Assembly: GCF_030272615.1 (NCBI RefSeq)
Contig: NC_081405.1
Coordinates: 315,892,041 to 315,956,040, forward strand
Reading direction: 5' to 3'
DNA length: 64,000 nucleotides
Source: Cryptomeria japonica
Taxonomy: Eukaryota; Streptophyta; Pinopsida; Cupressales; Cupressaceae
Positions 1-11,888 of this stretch are shown one piece after another. A model generated the notes under the pieces. That model made no database searches. It had not been told where the DNA came from and saw only the letters and a list, made by a program, of their open reading frames with translations. The translations under genes were made by a program, and so were the position numbers. Numbering within the stretch: the stretch's first letter is position 1; every line of letters starts with the position of its first letter.

Positions 1-1324
1 AAAGAGAAAATTTCAAGCCTGTCTTATGAGAACTTGATTGGGCCTCATGCAGAACATTCATCTGATGAGATAGGTCAATTGGTACAATCTCATTGAAAGG
101 GTATCTAGGAAGCATGAAGAGTTCACTGTTGAGACATCCAACCCTGATATATATAAAGGTTGAAAACTTAAGGAACAAACATCCATATTGATTCACTACT
201 TCCCATGCGTGATCAGACACTCTCTTATTATACAAATTCTCATTCAGCATAATCATATAATAACCAAAGAAAGCATCATTCACTTTTAAAAAATGATTAC
301 AAATTTCTTGAAGAACCAACTGGGAATAATATTTGTGTACCACAATTTGCTTCCTATTGCTAGTAGTAGACAATCCAGGAAAATGTCTCACTGAACCCAG
401 AATGTACACCAAGTATGAAGTCATACAGAACTTAAGTGTAGTAGTAACCCTGGTGAGTTGTTCACAAATGGCATCATAGATCTATTTTGCCCAAAATATA
501 TTCTCCTTGTTTTGTTTGATCACATGAATATATTGATATATCCATTTATAGAAAGTATTAGAAGTAGGAATTTCATTAGCTCTACTTAAAAGAGTTATCA
601 AATCATTGACCTCATCATTGAAGTCACTTCTGGGAAGAGTCTTTGTCCATATTGTAATAGTAGGTCTTGGGGCTTTAAGCCAATTTTCATTCATATTATG
701 CCTACACTTATCTGATTTTTTATCAAAGTAGGCTATAGCTGATTGCATTGTATTATCAATATACTTCTCAATATTGGGTCATTTGAAGACTGAATCAAAT
801 AATTCTTCATCAAGCCTGATTAATTTCTTCCTAGATTCATCCTTCACACTTTTTCTATCTAGATCAAAATGATTTGCCACTGCTATTAAAAATTCAGGAT
901 CTTGAGCTGACATCAGAAAAGATGCTACTAAGTGGATGCCACTATTGATAATAACTTCCATGTCATGATATTAAGGTGGTTTCTTGTTTCTTTTATGAAA
1001 TTCTTCCAGATCAACATGACCTATCTCCATGTCTCTAATGTGATCAATATCAAAAGTAACTGAAGAAGATGGAAAACCGGATGTGGGTCCTGCTTCTTGA
1101 ATTTCATTCATTTTTTGTTTGGAGAAACCTCTGTCAATAATATAATAATAATATTGAGAGGAAAAGACAATTATCAACATTATAATAATATATTGGATCA
1201 ATTCACTTTTGCTCATATGACTTGAACAAATTCTGAAAATAGTGCATTTGAAACAATTAGGTGTACCAAAAACCCTTTTTTGATAAATTAATATCTCCAT
1301 GGTAAATTGGATGAAAATCACCAT
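1..1324 (-). pseudogene. Unrecognised retroelement-type ORF, partial
   Basis: On the minus strand one reading frame runs from 1324 to the window edge (about 440 codons). It is broken only by in-frame stops near 962, 751 and 480; the three open stretches (1324-971, 961-779, 748-482) share one frame and it stays open from 479 to 1. I do not recognise a named domain. The later part has a run ending in a LPRYP-like motif (around 90-60) that resembles the LPITVPNR stretch of the decayed ORF at 7358-10464, so the two look like divergent members of one family. Such long, weakly conserved ORFs sit beside gag/pol in plant LTR elements. The low density of damage suggests a fairly young copy. Function unknown; the end lies outside the window. 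Confidence 0.5.
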
Positions 1325-1442
1325 TTACATGTGTGCAATAAATGAATTTTGAATAAATAAATTACCAAAATTCATTTACAAAAGAATGGGTGAAAGGACG
1401 TAATTAGGATTTTCAAAGTTATAATTACATTTGGAAAAAAAA

Positions 1443-2455
1443 AGGTGTAATTCGGGTTTATAATCCCAAATTACACATTAAAAATATCATGACAAGTAGG
1501 TGTCGGTCGAGTTCATAGACTTGTCGAACACCAAAAAGGAAAATCAAAAGAATTGGTGGAGGGCGGGTTTAGAATCCCGTCATACACCATAACATGTAAG
1601 AACACAGTGTCGGGCAGGGTCGTAGACCCACCATAATCTGTTTAAGGTGTATGATGGGCCTATGGCCCCACCAAACACCATTAATTGATTGCTGCAAAAA
1701 TAGTGGGTAAACCATGTGTTGGACGGTGTCACAGACCCACCGACACCACATCGTGGTGTATGGCGGGCCTACGACCCCACCGACACCTCAATGAAATACA
1801 AGGAAACAACGTGTGGTTGGGGTCGCCAACCCTCCACACACCACACTGTGGTGTGTGACGAGCCGACGACCTTGCCCACACCATAATGCAGTCAATAACA
1901 TTTGGTATAACATGAAAGAAAGGTGAGGCCATGGTGAGGTCGCAGACCCGCCACATACCATTCAATAGTGCATGTCGCACCTACCTCCCCACCACGACAC
2001 CAAAAAGGAAGATCAAAAGGAAATAATCAAAATCATTTAGGATCACTTGATCCAAACGAAAAACATGGTAATAAAAACTAGTGAAATGCATACAAATATA
2101 GAAATAAAGGGTTTCTAAAACCCTAGCAAGAGGGAAAAATAGATACATACCTAAAATATAAGATTGAATTATTCTCCCTCTTGCCACGAAGTCAACATGG
2201 GAAAGATTTAAATGAGTGTAAAAGGAGATAAACAAGTCTTAAAAAGTGAGGTAAAATACTCCTAAACCAATTCTTCCAATGAGCCAAAAATAACTCAAAG
2301 TGCAATAAATGAGTGCAATTTGGGTTTATAAACCCGATTTGCTCTTTATGTGAAAATATCCAAAAAGAGGTGTAAATCGGGTCTATGAACCCGATTTACA
2401 CCAAAAATGCCTAACTTAGTGTAAATCGGGTTTGTAAACTTGATTTACACCTAGA
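1443..2455. repeat. Array of hairpin-forming imperfect palindromes
   Basis: About a dozen spaced inverted repeats, each 30-40 bp. Most have a GGGTCTATGAACCC or GGGCCTACGACCCC type centre and GTGT...ACACC arms. Clear units lie at 1443-1477, 1553-1590, 1648-1683, 1754-1792, 1849-1886, 2311-2350, 2367-2402 and 2416-2455. The unit at 2367-2402 is almost a perfect palindrome (GTGTAAATCGGGT / ACCCGATTTACAC). The array lies between the minus-strand ORF and an LTR edge at 4691, so it is probably LTR or untranslated retroelement sequence. Short ORFs drawn across it are by-products of the repeat. Confidence 0.7.
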
Positions 2456-2459
2456 CTTC

Positions 2460-3662
2460 ACATAAAAGTGAATAATTGTAAAACATGGGAAAACGTGCTT
2501 ATGACAACAAAAATGTCTCGTAAAGCGAACCATAGAGCAAGAAAAACTATAAATGAGCCAAAATTTGTGGGGTACCCTCATTTTGTGTTAACGCTAAAAA
2601 TGAGGATAACAAAGAAATACAATCAAGTCCATAAATTCCTAAAGTATACCATATGATATGAAATCTAGCTCAGAATGGATGCAACATAAAATAGAAACCA
2701 AGGGAAAACACAAACATGCTTGATAGACAAGGCGTTCCTCAAATCATTCACAAGTTCTTGTCGGCAAGGTAACACATAGGTAACACAACAAAACATAGAA
2801 CAATCTACACAACTGCTTGTCAATTAATTAAATGACCAATGTAATACACAACAAAGCACAAAAGGGGCAATAATAGAAGAGTTCCCAAACAACCAAGATA
2901 ATACCAGGGAAATTGATAACAATGCAGAAGCCAAATAATAAAACATCCATGACACACTTTACGATGATTAAATCCATGAAATACAATAGTTCCTTCCCAC
3001 ATAATATAACAATAAACTATACAAATATTTTAATAGCATTAACATCTTGCCCATTCTCGTAAACAATCTTTTTTTACAGGCATTGTGCATAGAATCTTTT
3101 CACAATCAAATAGGAAGATGGGTAAAATATCCAACTTGAAAATTGAAGAACAGGTCTATGAAAATTTAATGAAGAGCAATCCAACCAAACTCCAGCAAGC
3201 CAAGCTCCAAACAAAGTTTCAAAATTTTCAATCACAGAAAATTTCCTGAGAAGGCCAACCCCCGTCAATACTTAAAAAACTCATTATATAGAAAATCATT
3301 CAAAAACTATAGAATATGTCGGCCAATGAAAATAATCTATTAAAAAATATTTCATACCAACCCCTCTCAAATATCAAGGCAAGAATATAAAATGATATTT
3401 AAGTAACTTACCCCAATATACTCAGCCAATAGTAAAATAGGCTAGGTAGAATAAAAAATTAATTAATAACCCAAAGGGGTAGAAAGGAAAATAATAATAT
3501 AAACAACTAATTAATTAAATAGACCAAGGCACAATAAAATATAAAGGCCCAATAAATGGTTAAACCATAGAACCCAAATAAATAATTAGAGCCACAATTA
3601 TAGAAATAAATAATAAATCCTAAAAATGCTCAAATATTAAATAATCCTCAATAAATAACAAT
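2460..3662. other. No gene seen; AT-rich decayed repeat
   Basis: No protein similarity, RNA gene or clear repeat unit is visible. Short open frames here are not convincing. The base composition matches the flanking LTR-like sequence, and the stretch may be the inner part of the long minus-strand LTR whose edge is at 4691. Confidence 0.4.
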
Positions 3663-3818
3663 AATATAAAATCGGGGATGATGCCACAACGCAACAGTTA
3701 GTTGCGAACCTCCTACATGGAAGGTCTTGGGTTCGAGTCTAGTCAACTGGTTGTTAGCTCCAGGGAAAAACTAAATTATCGCTTCGGTTGTGGATTATAA
3801 AAAAAAAAATATAAAATC
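3663..3818 (+). mobile_element. tRNA-derived SINE with target-site duplication
   Basis: A short body (3674-3807, about 134 bp) holds a pol III B-box match, GGTTCGAGTCT at 3730-3740. A tRNA-like upstream part (around 3680-3705) could supply a degenerate A box. The body ends in GGATTAT plus an A-run. An 11-bp direct repeat AATATAAAATC flanks it at 3663-3673 and 3808-3818, as expected of target-primed insertion. Length, B box, A tail and flanking repeat together support a SINE rather than a tRNA gene, since no cloverleaf forms. The A box is the weakest part. It would move with LINE-encoded enzymes in trans. Confidence 0.72.
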
Positions 3819-4691
3819 ATTAATTGAATATAAAATCAAGGGTCAACTTTAATAAATAGTAAATCCCAAATAATACTCTCTCGCTAATATTAAATATTAA
3901 TGCCAATCATCAATTTAATTTATTATTATAAACTATATAAACCAATTAATTATTAATAAATTTATTAACCATTAATCACGACTCCTCAAGACGAACCAAC
4001 ATAGGATAACATAAAATACCACATGACACCACAAGACCACTCTAACCACAACACCAAGACTGTCAGGATACCAACTTAAACCTAGAGTGTAGAATGGGAT
4101 CTCATGTCACCTCCAATCAATTTGCTATTGGGATGAAGACATGCTCAGACCTGTGAAGACAAGTGGAGTCGATGTCTGGTACTTGCAAACCTATCACCAC
4201 CAATACATGTACGACAACATATACAATAACATGTATCATAAAATAAATAGACAAGTGAAAGGGAATCACAACATCAAATCATGCTCATGAATGCATGGTA
4301 TGATATCATTTCTATCACAACCATAGTAGAAGACAATCATGACAACCAAGCACTATCATAATCATCATATAAATTATAGCCATGAAGTGATGTTAGAACA
4401 TAATATGATACCATCAAATCCTCATAAGCAGATATAAACCTCATATTTAAAATAAGTGCACATAGATCATCGAATATAGGTCCATCATCATAGTAATCCA
4501 TAAATATCGTCATCCATATGAAACCATAATGTCAACTACAAATATGATATGTCTATCATCCATAATAAAGTATCCAAGTCATAGATAAAATCCATAAGCA
4601 TCTAACAAAAGTATCATAAAATAGTCTAAGCCATATCAATATAGTCTATCGATGCACAAAAGGGAACAATGAACCAGAGAGGGGCACTACA
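3819..4691 (-). mobile_element. LTR edge of TGTAGTGCCCC family
   Basis: The plus strand reads GGGGCACTACA ending at 4691, so the minus strand starts TGTAGTGCCCC. This resembles the edges at 16581 (TGTAATGCCCC) and 62778 (TGTAATGCCCC). I read it as the 5' end of a minus-strand LTR extending to lower coordinates. The inner end, a primer-binding site and a TSD were not found, so its length is unknown and it may reach into the hairpin array. The SINE at 3663-3818 would then be nested inside it. Confidence 0.4.
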
Positions 4692-7357
4692 TTAGTTTTT
4701 TGACTAAAGAAAGAATAAAATCACATGACAATAAAATGTAAATACTAATTAGAAAAATTCCATATGATATCATGTTTATCTCAAAATAAAAAAAAAATTG
4801 TTTGCTCCATGTGGGGTTGAGTTCACACTCATAAAGGTCTTATAATTTTAGACTTGACCTAGCAATTTGCACAACTCTATTGTCCATTTTTTAATTTATT
4901 TTAATGTTTTTTTCTAATATATAAAAGCTAGTGATATTTAAAAATACTTTTGGAAGATAATTGTTAGTCTCACAAGGGGACACATTATCCTATGCCAATC
5001 CCCCAAAAAACTGGAGCAAAAGATTGAAACTAACATTTTGACTCATGTATATGATCTTAGGATGATTGTGTGAACTAGATTCAAAGGGATCCCTACAACT
5101 TCATTGTTGAGGTCCTCACGGTTAAGAGAGGGTTGAAAGTTGAAGACTTTTAATTGAATTCAATGTCATTTGTTAATACATTAGCTATTTTATGCACCAA
5201 GGTAATTTGACAAATTAAATTATCTTTTGGTTATTGTAAGTTATGTGATGATTTTGGTGTTGTGAGACTAGGATAAACATATATGATCTTTGTTGTAGAA
5301 TAGTCACATTCCATTTGGGAGTTTTCACAAAATTCTCAATCTGTGGAACTAAAGTTCAAATTTCAAGGGAAAAATATGATTCTTAGAGGTATTTCTAACA
5401 AGTCATTACTAGTAACCATAACTAAGAGTATGGAAAGGACCTTCGATAAAGGACACATTGCATGAGCAACTAGTTTATTTGTGAAGAAATACATATATAC
5501 TACTTCATCTTTAGGTAAGTGTTGGTTTTATTATGTTGATATGTAGACCATGTTGGATAAGCATAATATTTTATATAGTGTTATGTTTTAAAACAATTTT
5601 GATCAACCCTTATTGCTATTCATGGATATATAAAGATGAAATAGAAAAGGAATTTGTTACCCATTTTTCACCCATTCAAGTAAAAAATTCCTTGTCCTAG
5701 GTCTTTGGCCTAATGTAGAGGTCTAAAAGGATCTTTAAGAATTTGAAAGAGAGAAATAATTATTTTCAAGGTGTTTAAGATATATTTTCAAATAAATAAA
5801 ACATCGATATTGTTTTATTTCATCCAAAAGGGGAAAAAAACTCCCGAATCAAGGAAACAAAGCTTATCTCATGCAAAGGATTGAAGACTTGAGTCAAACT
5901 AAGTTTTTCTTTTAGCACCTAAGGGAGAATAAAGTTTAAGTTTAAGTCTTCATGATTAAACTTAGGGTTTCTTTGTAGGATTACATGGAGTTTTTCCTTA
6001 GATCTTGTGTTTTCATTGAGAAGGCAGGGTTTCTCTAAGATAAGTGAATTGCATGCAAACTCATCCATGCCTTTGTCTCATCATAAAGAAGCATCAAAGG
6101 GTAGTAATCTGTAACATGTTGGGTATATTGCATTTTGAAAGGGAGTTTCAAGGAAGCTTGCAGTGGTTTCATCTTTAGCTGAGAGTCATGCTAAGTATTT
6201 TGGACGTGGAGCACATGTTTTGACAACAAGATATGCATGAAAACTTTCTTTGAACTTGCAGAAATTATCATATGAAGCTCATGCAAGTCCATACTTTTGA
6301 GCATTGATTTTAAATCAATACAATCCCATGGTTTCAATTGAAGCTACAAAAGTTTTATTAAAAAAATATGAAATCAACCATGCCCTTAAGAGTCTCGATA
6401 GAACCCTTGGCATTTTCATCGACATTAGAATCCGAAAATTTATCGCTCAAACCAAAGCCATCAGGTATACATACTAATCCTTTACCGAAATATCTAGTAT
6501 GACTGAAATGGTACATCTATTGTATTGAAGAAACCCATCAGTGTTTCATTGACAAGTGACTTATCGAACAGACTTGGGCCTCGATGAGTTCCAAAAGTGG
6601 CTCATAGAGAATATTATTTTAATTGACAAATGGTATGTCGAGGAAACCACAGGAAGATCTCATCGATAATACTTTTCGAGGAAAAGAGTGTATCGAAGAA
6701 ACACAAAAGGTGTTGACGGAAGATGGCTTTCTCACTGAAGAATAAGGAATCGATGAAACATGAGAGATTACCATTGAAGACTTGTTATTGGCCAAACATA
6801 AAGAGTCGAAGGAGAGTATTTTTTTTTACTAAAAGGGAAATTTCATCGACGCCAGTGCAGATGTAACACATAAGGTAAAGCCTTTCGATGAAAATGAAGA
6901 GGTCGATGAAGTAAAAAATCTCCTTGACTATGATGGTGGTTTTATCGAAACTAAGGAGACATCGATGAAACATGACATTTTGAGGGAAGATAAAGTTAAG
7001 CTACCGAAGTACATGATTCCATTGAAAAGGGGTACGACCATAAAATTGATGAGCATCGATGGCTAGTATGAAGTGCTACTAGATGAATGATTACTTTCTT
7101 CCACGAGGATCAATACAAGTCTTAATAAAGTCACTTCATCATGAATTCAAATAAATTCCTCTGTGACTGTTGTGCAACTGGTAATGGTAATTGATAAAAT
7201 CACCATGAATGCTCGATAAATTGGCAAAATAGGAAACACTTCTAAGCAACACTTGAAGAATTCACAACGAGTTCTAGAGAGCCGAAACAATTCGGAATCA
7301 AATTCACTAGTGGTCTACTCCAAATTCAAGTAAGTCTTTCACTCTTAGAGCTCTGTA
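4692..7357. other. No gene seen; TCGATGAA-rich stretch at 6390-7070
   Basis: No supported coding region. From about 6390 to 7070 the octamer TCGATGAA, its complement TTCATCGA and one-base variants such as TCGAGGAA and TCGAAGAA recur every 20-60 bases on both strands. That looks like an old short-period repeat, perhaps untranslated sequence ahead of the ORF that starts at 7358. The part from 4692 to 6380 shows nothing recognisable. Confidence 0.4.
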
Positions 7358-10300
7358 GTGATAATGGAGGGGTCATCTTCTAAAAGGAATAGGGCTAGGA
7401 AAGTTAAAGAGACCCAGCCCCCGAAAGACAAACCTAAGAGGCAGAAAAGGGAAGGGCTCTCTTTGGTCCAGAACCTAATTGACCAATGTCCTGTGTCAAG
7501 GCTTGAGTCTAAGAAAGTTGAAACGGATGAGGAAGGTCTAGAGGATAGATTTGAAGGCCTAGGAGATACACGGATAGAGATAAGGGGTCATGAACTGTTT
7601 ATTTTTGGGTATATACGAAGGAATGCACCCGAGCTTGTGAATAACTTGTGGAGGTTGAATTTGGGGAAATTGGCAGTGGCTAATGTCTTTGTGAATGTTG
7701 AACTCATGAAATCCCTAGCCAACAACTATGAACCCAAGACCAGGACCATATGTGATTATATGGGGAGACCAATACTCTCAATTACGAAGGAAATTATTGA
7801 CACTGTGTTTGATTTAGATTGGGGTTTCGAAGAGAAAATTGATACTACAAAATTGACACGAGTAATTCAACCTAGAGGAAGTCTATAAGAGGTGGATACT
7901 CCCTATCAATAGACCCAGGGTTGTAGGATTGATTGTGCCATTTGATAAAGATAACAAAGCTCTATATGATGTCAATTTGTTTCATCCCTATTTCAAGTAT
8001 GCATACTACTGCGCTCCTCAGGTTTTGGGAATAGAGGCTCATCCCTTGATGGACATCGGGGCTATGATCATCTGTGCAGATTTGCAATCTAAAGATCCCT
8101 GATTATTTGATTTTTCTACCTATCTTGTTGATGCCCTCAATCATGGACTAGAGAAACTGAAAGGAGATGTGATTAATGTGCATTTCAAGTATTACTCTAT
8201 TCTTATGCACATGCTATTGTATGTTGGGCAAGACAAAGGGCTATGGCTAGAGTTATGCATTAGGGCATATGATAAGGCTTGGGTAAGGAAGCCTGTGCAA
8301 GTATGGGTGTCTTCATGGGACCAAAGATATAGCAACAATTAGTACTGGCACTTAGAGGAATATTTTGTTAAGACATTACATAGATTAGTAGGATACCCGT
8401 GTGATCATGCTTTATCTCCTGAAATTTATAGATTCTTGAGGCCAAAGGATTATGGCAAAGATATAGAAATTAAGCACAACTGGGGATATTTTTATTGCTT
8501 TTCATATTGCACACAGATAAGAGTGTATGGATTTGAGAGCAAACCATATGTATTGCCTATCACTGTGCCTAATAGAGTGGCATGCCTAGAGATTGTTAGG
8601 TAGTTGTCAATAGTAAGCACCCAACACTTAACTAATCATGGAAAATAATCCATCGTGCCTGGATTACTTGTCTTTTCAGACTTTATTGTAAAAAGTTCAA
8701 AGAGTTACAGTCTGCTACAGAATAAATTGGATTACTAAAATATGGTACGAGACCCTAGGCCAAACTTTGATCCAGAAGGATATATAGGGGCAGCAAGGTC
8801 ATCCTAGAAACTCAAGGCAGGAGAGCATGTGTCACTCATACCTGATGATTTCATCACAAATATAAGAAGGGAAGAAGCTAATGAAAAAAGGGCTAAGTAT
8901 GAGCAAGTGTTCCAAGCCTACAAATGGAAGCTCTTTCGAGGGAGAATAAATGAGGACATGCTTCAAAACATCAAAGATCCCTTAGACCAAGCAAATAAAC
9001 TCATGGAGCATGAGCTATAATTGCTTGAGGGAGTACCTGCTTATGTCTATGGGAAGCACATCAAAACTATCAAGGATACAAAGCCCTTGGCCCAATTGTT
9101 TCCTCAATCTATTTCTAATGTTGTTCCAATTGACTCCCCTAAAGAAGAGTATCCTCCTAGATTTGAGGGTGGTGTACAGATGGATATGACGATGGGACAA
9201 TACAATGTCCAAGATGTTGGAGATATAAGGATGTTTGAATATGAAGGTTTCATTGCTGATGATGATTTCATTTCCTCCAAAGAATTTGATACATTTCTAT
9301 ACCAACATAAAGGAATACAGGTTAGGACTGCTATGAAAGATAAAATAGAGGATGAACAAGCCCAAAGGTTATGAGAGGAGGTGGCCCTTGCTAAGAAAGA
9401 AAGGATACCTGAGAAAGGAAGGTAGCTGCTAAAGGATGCTGGTGTGCTGATCTACTTAGGATGGGACATGAGGTCTGCTTTGCTGTTTGACAGTTTCGTC
9501 AAGAAGCAAGACCCCAACAAGCAGATCATACCAGAGGAGATAGACAATATCTTTATGGGCTCAAGATATGATCCAAATAATAGGGCTCTCATAATATGGG
9601 CCTTGTATTCGAAGGAAAAGAGACCCATATTGGTTGATACGGATCAGGTTTTTGGCCACTTGATGATCTAACAAGTTGGGAAAACTGATCCTTGAATCAC
9701 AGCTAAGTTAAATGGATGTAGAAAAATTGAATCAGCAACAAACAAAGTTTTTGGTAAAAAAAAACAACATTTACAGAGGCTTGTATGAGAAGGCCATTGA
9801 AGAATTCCAGAGGCTACAAGGATAGTTGTCACAAAAGACTCCTATTATGGGGAAACATGAACCAGATATGGGTTATCAACCTGACCTAAGGGTCTTAGAT
9901 GCCATATCTGATCCTACCTACTGGAGGATGAAGGCTGAAAACTTAGCCAAGAAATTAACTAGTGCCCAACAAAAGATGAACAAGTTGGAAAATGATGTCA
10001 TTGAATACATAGGGACTGAGAAAGCTCTGAAGGAGCATCAGAGATTAAAGGAAAGATTGCAAGATGTATTAAAGGACAATGAGGCCATGACTGTAGAAGA
10101 AAGAGCTCAAGGGGACCAATACCTAATGGAGCATGACAAATACACAGACACATTGAATAAAGATCTCCAGATATTGGGTGAAGACCGTGTTGCAATGATA
10201 TCGGTTATTTACAAGGATGGTGAACTGACTCCATTAGAGAAATATCAAAAGGAATTTGCACATATTAAGGAGAAAGCCGTGGTTGAATTTAACCAGAATG

Positions 10301-10464
10301 AAGATATAGCCCCACATGTCAACCATGGAGTGTTTGATCTCTTTTCATTGGAGACAGATATGAAAAGAAAGAGCACAACCGTTAGATGCTATAAGAGTGA
10401 CAACTATATTAATTATCTTGGCATGCTTAATAGCTTTATCTTTCACTTTGTTAAGCAATTGTAA
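7358..10464 (+). pseudogene. Decayed ~1000-codon retroelement ORF, coiled-coil C-terminus
   Basis: Open stretches at 7358-7888, about 7872-8340 and onwards (a second frame), 8829-9374, 9444-9671 and 9826-10464 join into one protein of about 1000 residues. It has at least two frameshifts (near 7875 and 9700-9820) and several stops. The N-terminus is basic (KRNRARKVKE, then KPKRQKRE) and could be a nuclear-localisation type segment. A central globular part contains HPYFKYAYYC, FKYYSILMHMLLYVG and SKPYVLPITVPNRVACLEI. The last 200 residues are a charged, heptad-like coiled coil (WRMKAENLAKKLTSAQQKMN and on). The central part resembles the minus-strand ORF at 1-1324. I do not recognise a catalytic domain. 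An envelope-position or extra retroelement ORF fits the context best: LTR and PBS sequence of a Ty3 element follows within 1 kb. Confidence 0.55.
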
Positions 10465-11433
10465 TCAAGTTGTTAATTATGAAGGGACGTAGCTTTTCAC
10501 AAAATAGGTGTTGCTCACTTATTTATATGAGCAAGTTTTGTATAATGAACAACAAAAATTAGGAGAGAGGATATCAGATAGATATTATAGCCTCTGGCAT
10601 ACTATTGTACCATTTTGAAACTTTAACATAATCAGTTGTTTTTCTCTGCATATGTGCTGTGAGTTATTCCATTTCTTGTAGGAAGTTGTTTGTGATATTA
10701 TCTAAAGGAGATAAGGTTATTCGTATTCTAAGAGTGAAGTTTATGTTCCTATGTTATAAAATTGGATTAATAGGATCTACTTGTGAATTATAATTGTTCC
10801 TCGTAGTTCTTCCTTGAATGGTACTTTAAGGTTAAGGTTAAATTCATTCAAGTGGTTTTATGATATAAACATTTAGCTGATCTTATAAGAAACAATAACT
10901 AACAGATTTGCCAAAGGGGGTAGGTTTAAAATCCATCTCACAAATCATACATTCAGTCCTAGGGAAATATAAGACTCTATAGCCGAAATAACAGGAAAGA
11001 TATTGGTCATTCACAAATCACAACTTTTACCATATCAATAATTTTTACTTTAAAGCGACAGGAGTAGTTGAGTAGGATATATAGAATCAATTAGCAATAG
11101 TGTATACATATAAATTTCAAGCACACAGATCGAATAGCTTCCATAACAACAATCTTGAACTCATCTAAAAGATATCTATTCCAAGAACCTTTTTCATTCT
11201 GAGATAAGGGTCAATTAGATCAAAATAATTAATCTGCTATAAAAAGAATTAGTTATAAAAATACACTAGTGAATAGGTATACCTGCCTAGGTCCTAGCTC
11301 TTGCAGAGCCTAAAGTGAGAGAGTTAGTAACCATATAGGTTCACTCTATAAGTTGGCCAAGTCAAATTGGAGGGTTTGATCATAGGAGTTGGCATTTCCT
11401 TAGAACCTATCCATTCCGTTGATTTGAGATCCA
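10465..11433 (+). mobile_element. Probable 5' LTR region upstream of PBS
   Basis: No ORF. The stretch ends ...GATCCA at 11433, immediately before primer-binding-type sequence, so its right part is probably the 5' LTR of the gag-bearing element at 11439-12775. The LTR's left edge was not found. A purine-rich CCAAAGGGGGTAGG at about 10911-10924 could be a polypurine tract of the element upstream. Confidence 0.35.
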
Positions 11434-11438
11434 ATAGA

Positions 11439-11457
11439 TTGGCGACTCTGCTAGGGA
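11439..11457 (+). promoter_or_regulatory. Primer-binding-site region of Ty3/gypsy element
   Basis: TTGGCGACTCTGCTAGGGA matches the sequence seen just inside the 5' LTR of plant Tat/Ogre-like Ty3 elements, TGGCGACTCTGCTGGGG in the consensus as I know it. Partial echoes GACTCTGCTATGGG (11476-11489) and TCGACTCTG (about 11534) follow, suggesting local slippage. It gives the element a plus-strand orientation. Confidence 0.6.
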
Positions 11458-11888
11458 AGCATTCATTTAAGAAAGACTCTGCTATGGGAAAGAATTCATA
11501 TACAAAATACAATTTCCTTTCAATAAGAAAGGTGTCGACTCTGAAATAAGAAATTTTATGTACGAAAGGAGGTCAATAACACAAGGTCATCCAATAGTAC
11601 AATTAAACTTTGATTAGAAAAGAAATAAGAAGAATCAAAGGAAGGAATTAATAGACAATCCAATGGAACACAGGAATGACTTCATGAATGAAAAGTATAA
11701 TCAGTATTACTCTAAAAAATCATTCACATCTAGCTCTGAATAAACAAAACAACACAATTCCTACATACCCAAGAAATGAGGACTTGGCAGCTGCAGATAG
11801 AGCATGAAAAGGAAAATTCCCTCCTGGTTTTGAAAATCACCACCCGAATTCAAGGACATGTACATCAAGTTTCTCAGGTTCAAGCAAG

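Noticed and set aside
1569-2235. Cysteine/tryptophan-rich ORFs over the hairpin array
   Set aside because: Repeated palindromes produce them; no domain and no shared frame.
1443-2455. CRISPR-like spaced repeats
   Set aside because: Units vary, spacers are not unique sequences of constant length, and the window is plant nuclear DNA.
3674-3745. Possible tRNA gene at the B-box match
   Set aside because: Only the B box fits. No anticodon stem, no acceptor pairing and no CCA-end context; A tail and TSD point to a SINE.
5040-6360. Possible decayed pol in the plus frames
   Set aside because: Scattered short peptide runs show no ordered RT, integrase or RNase H motif.
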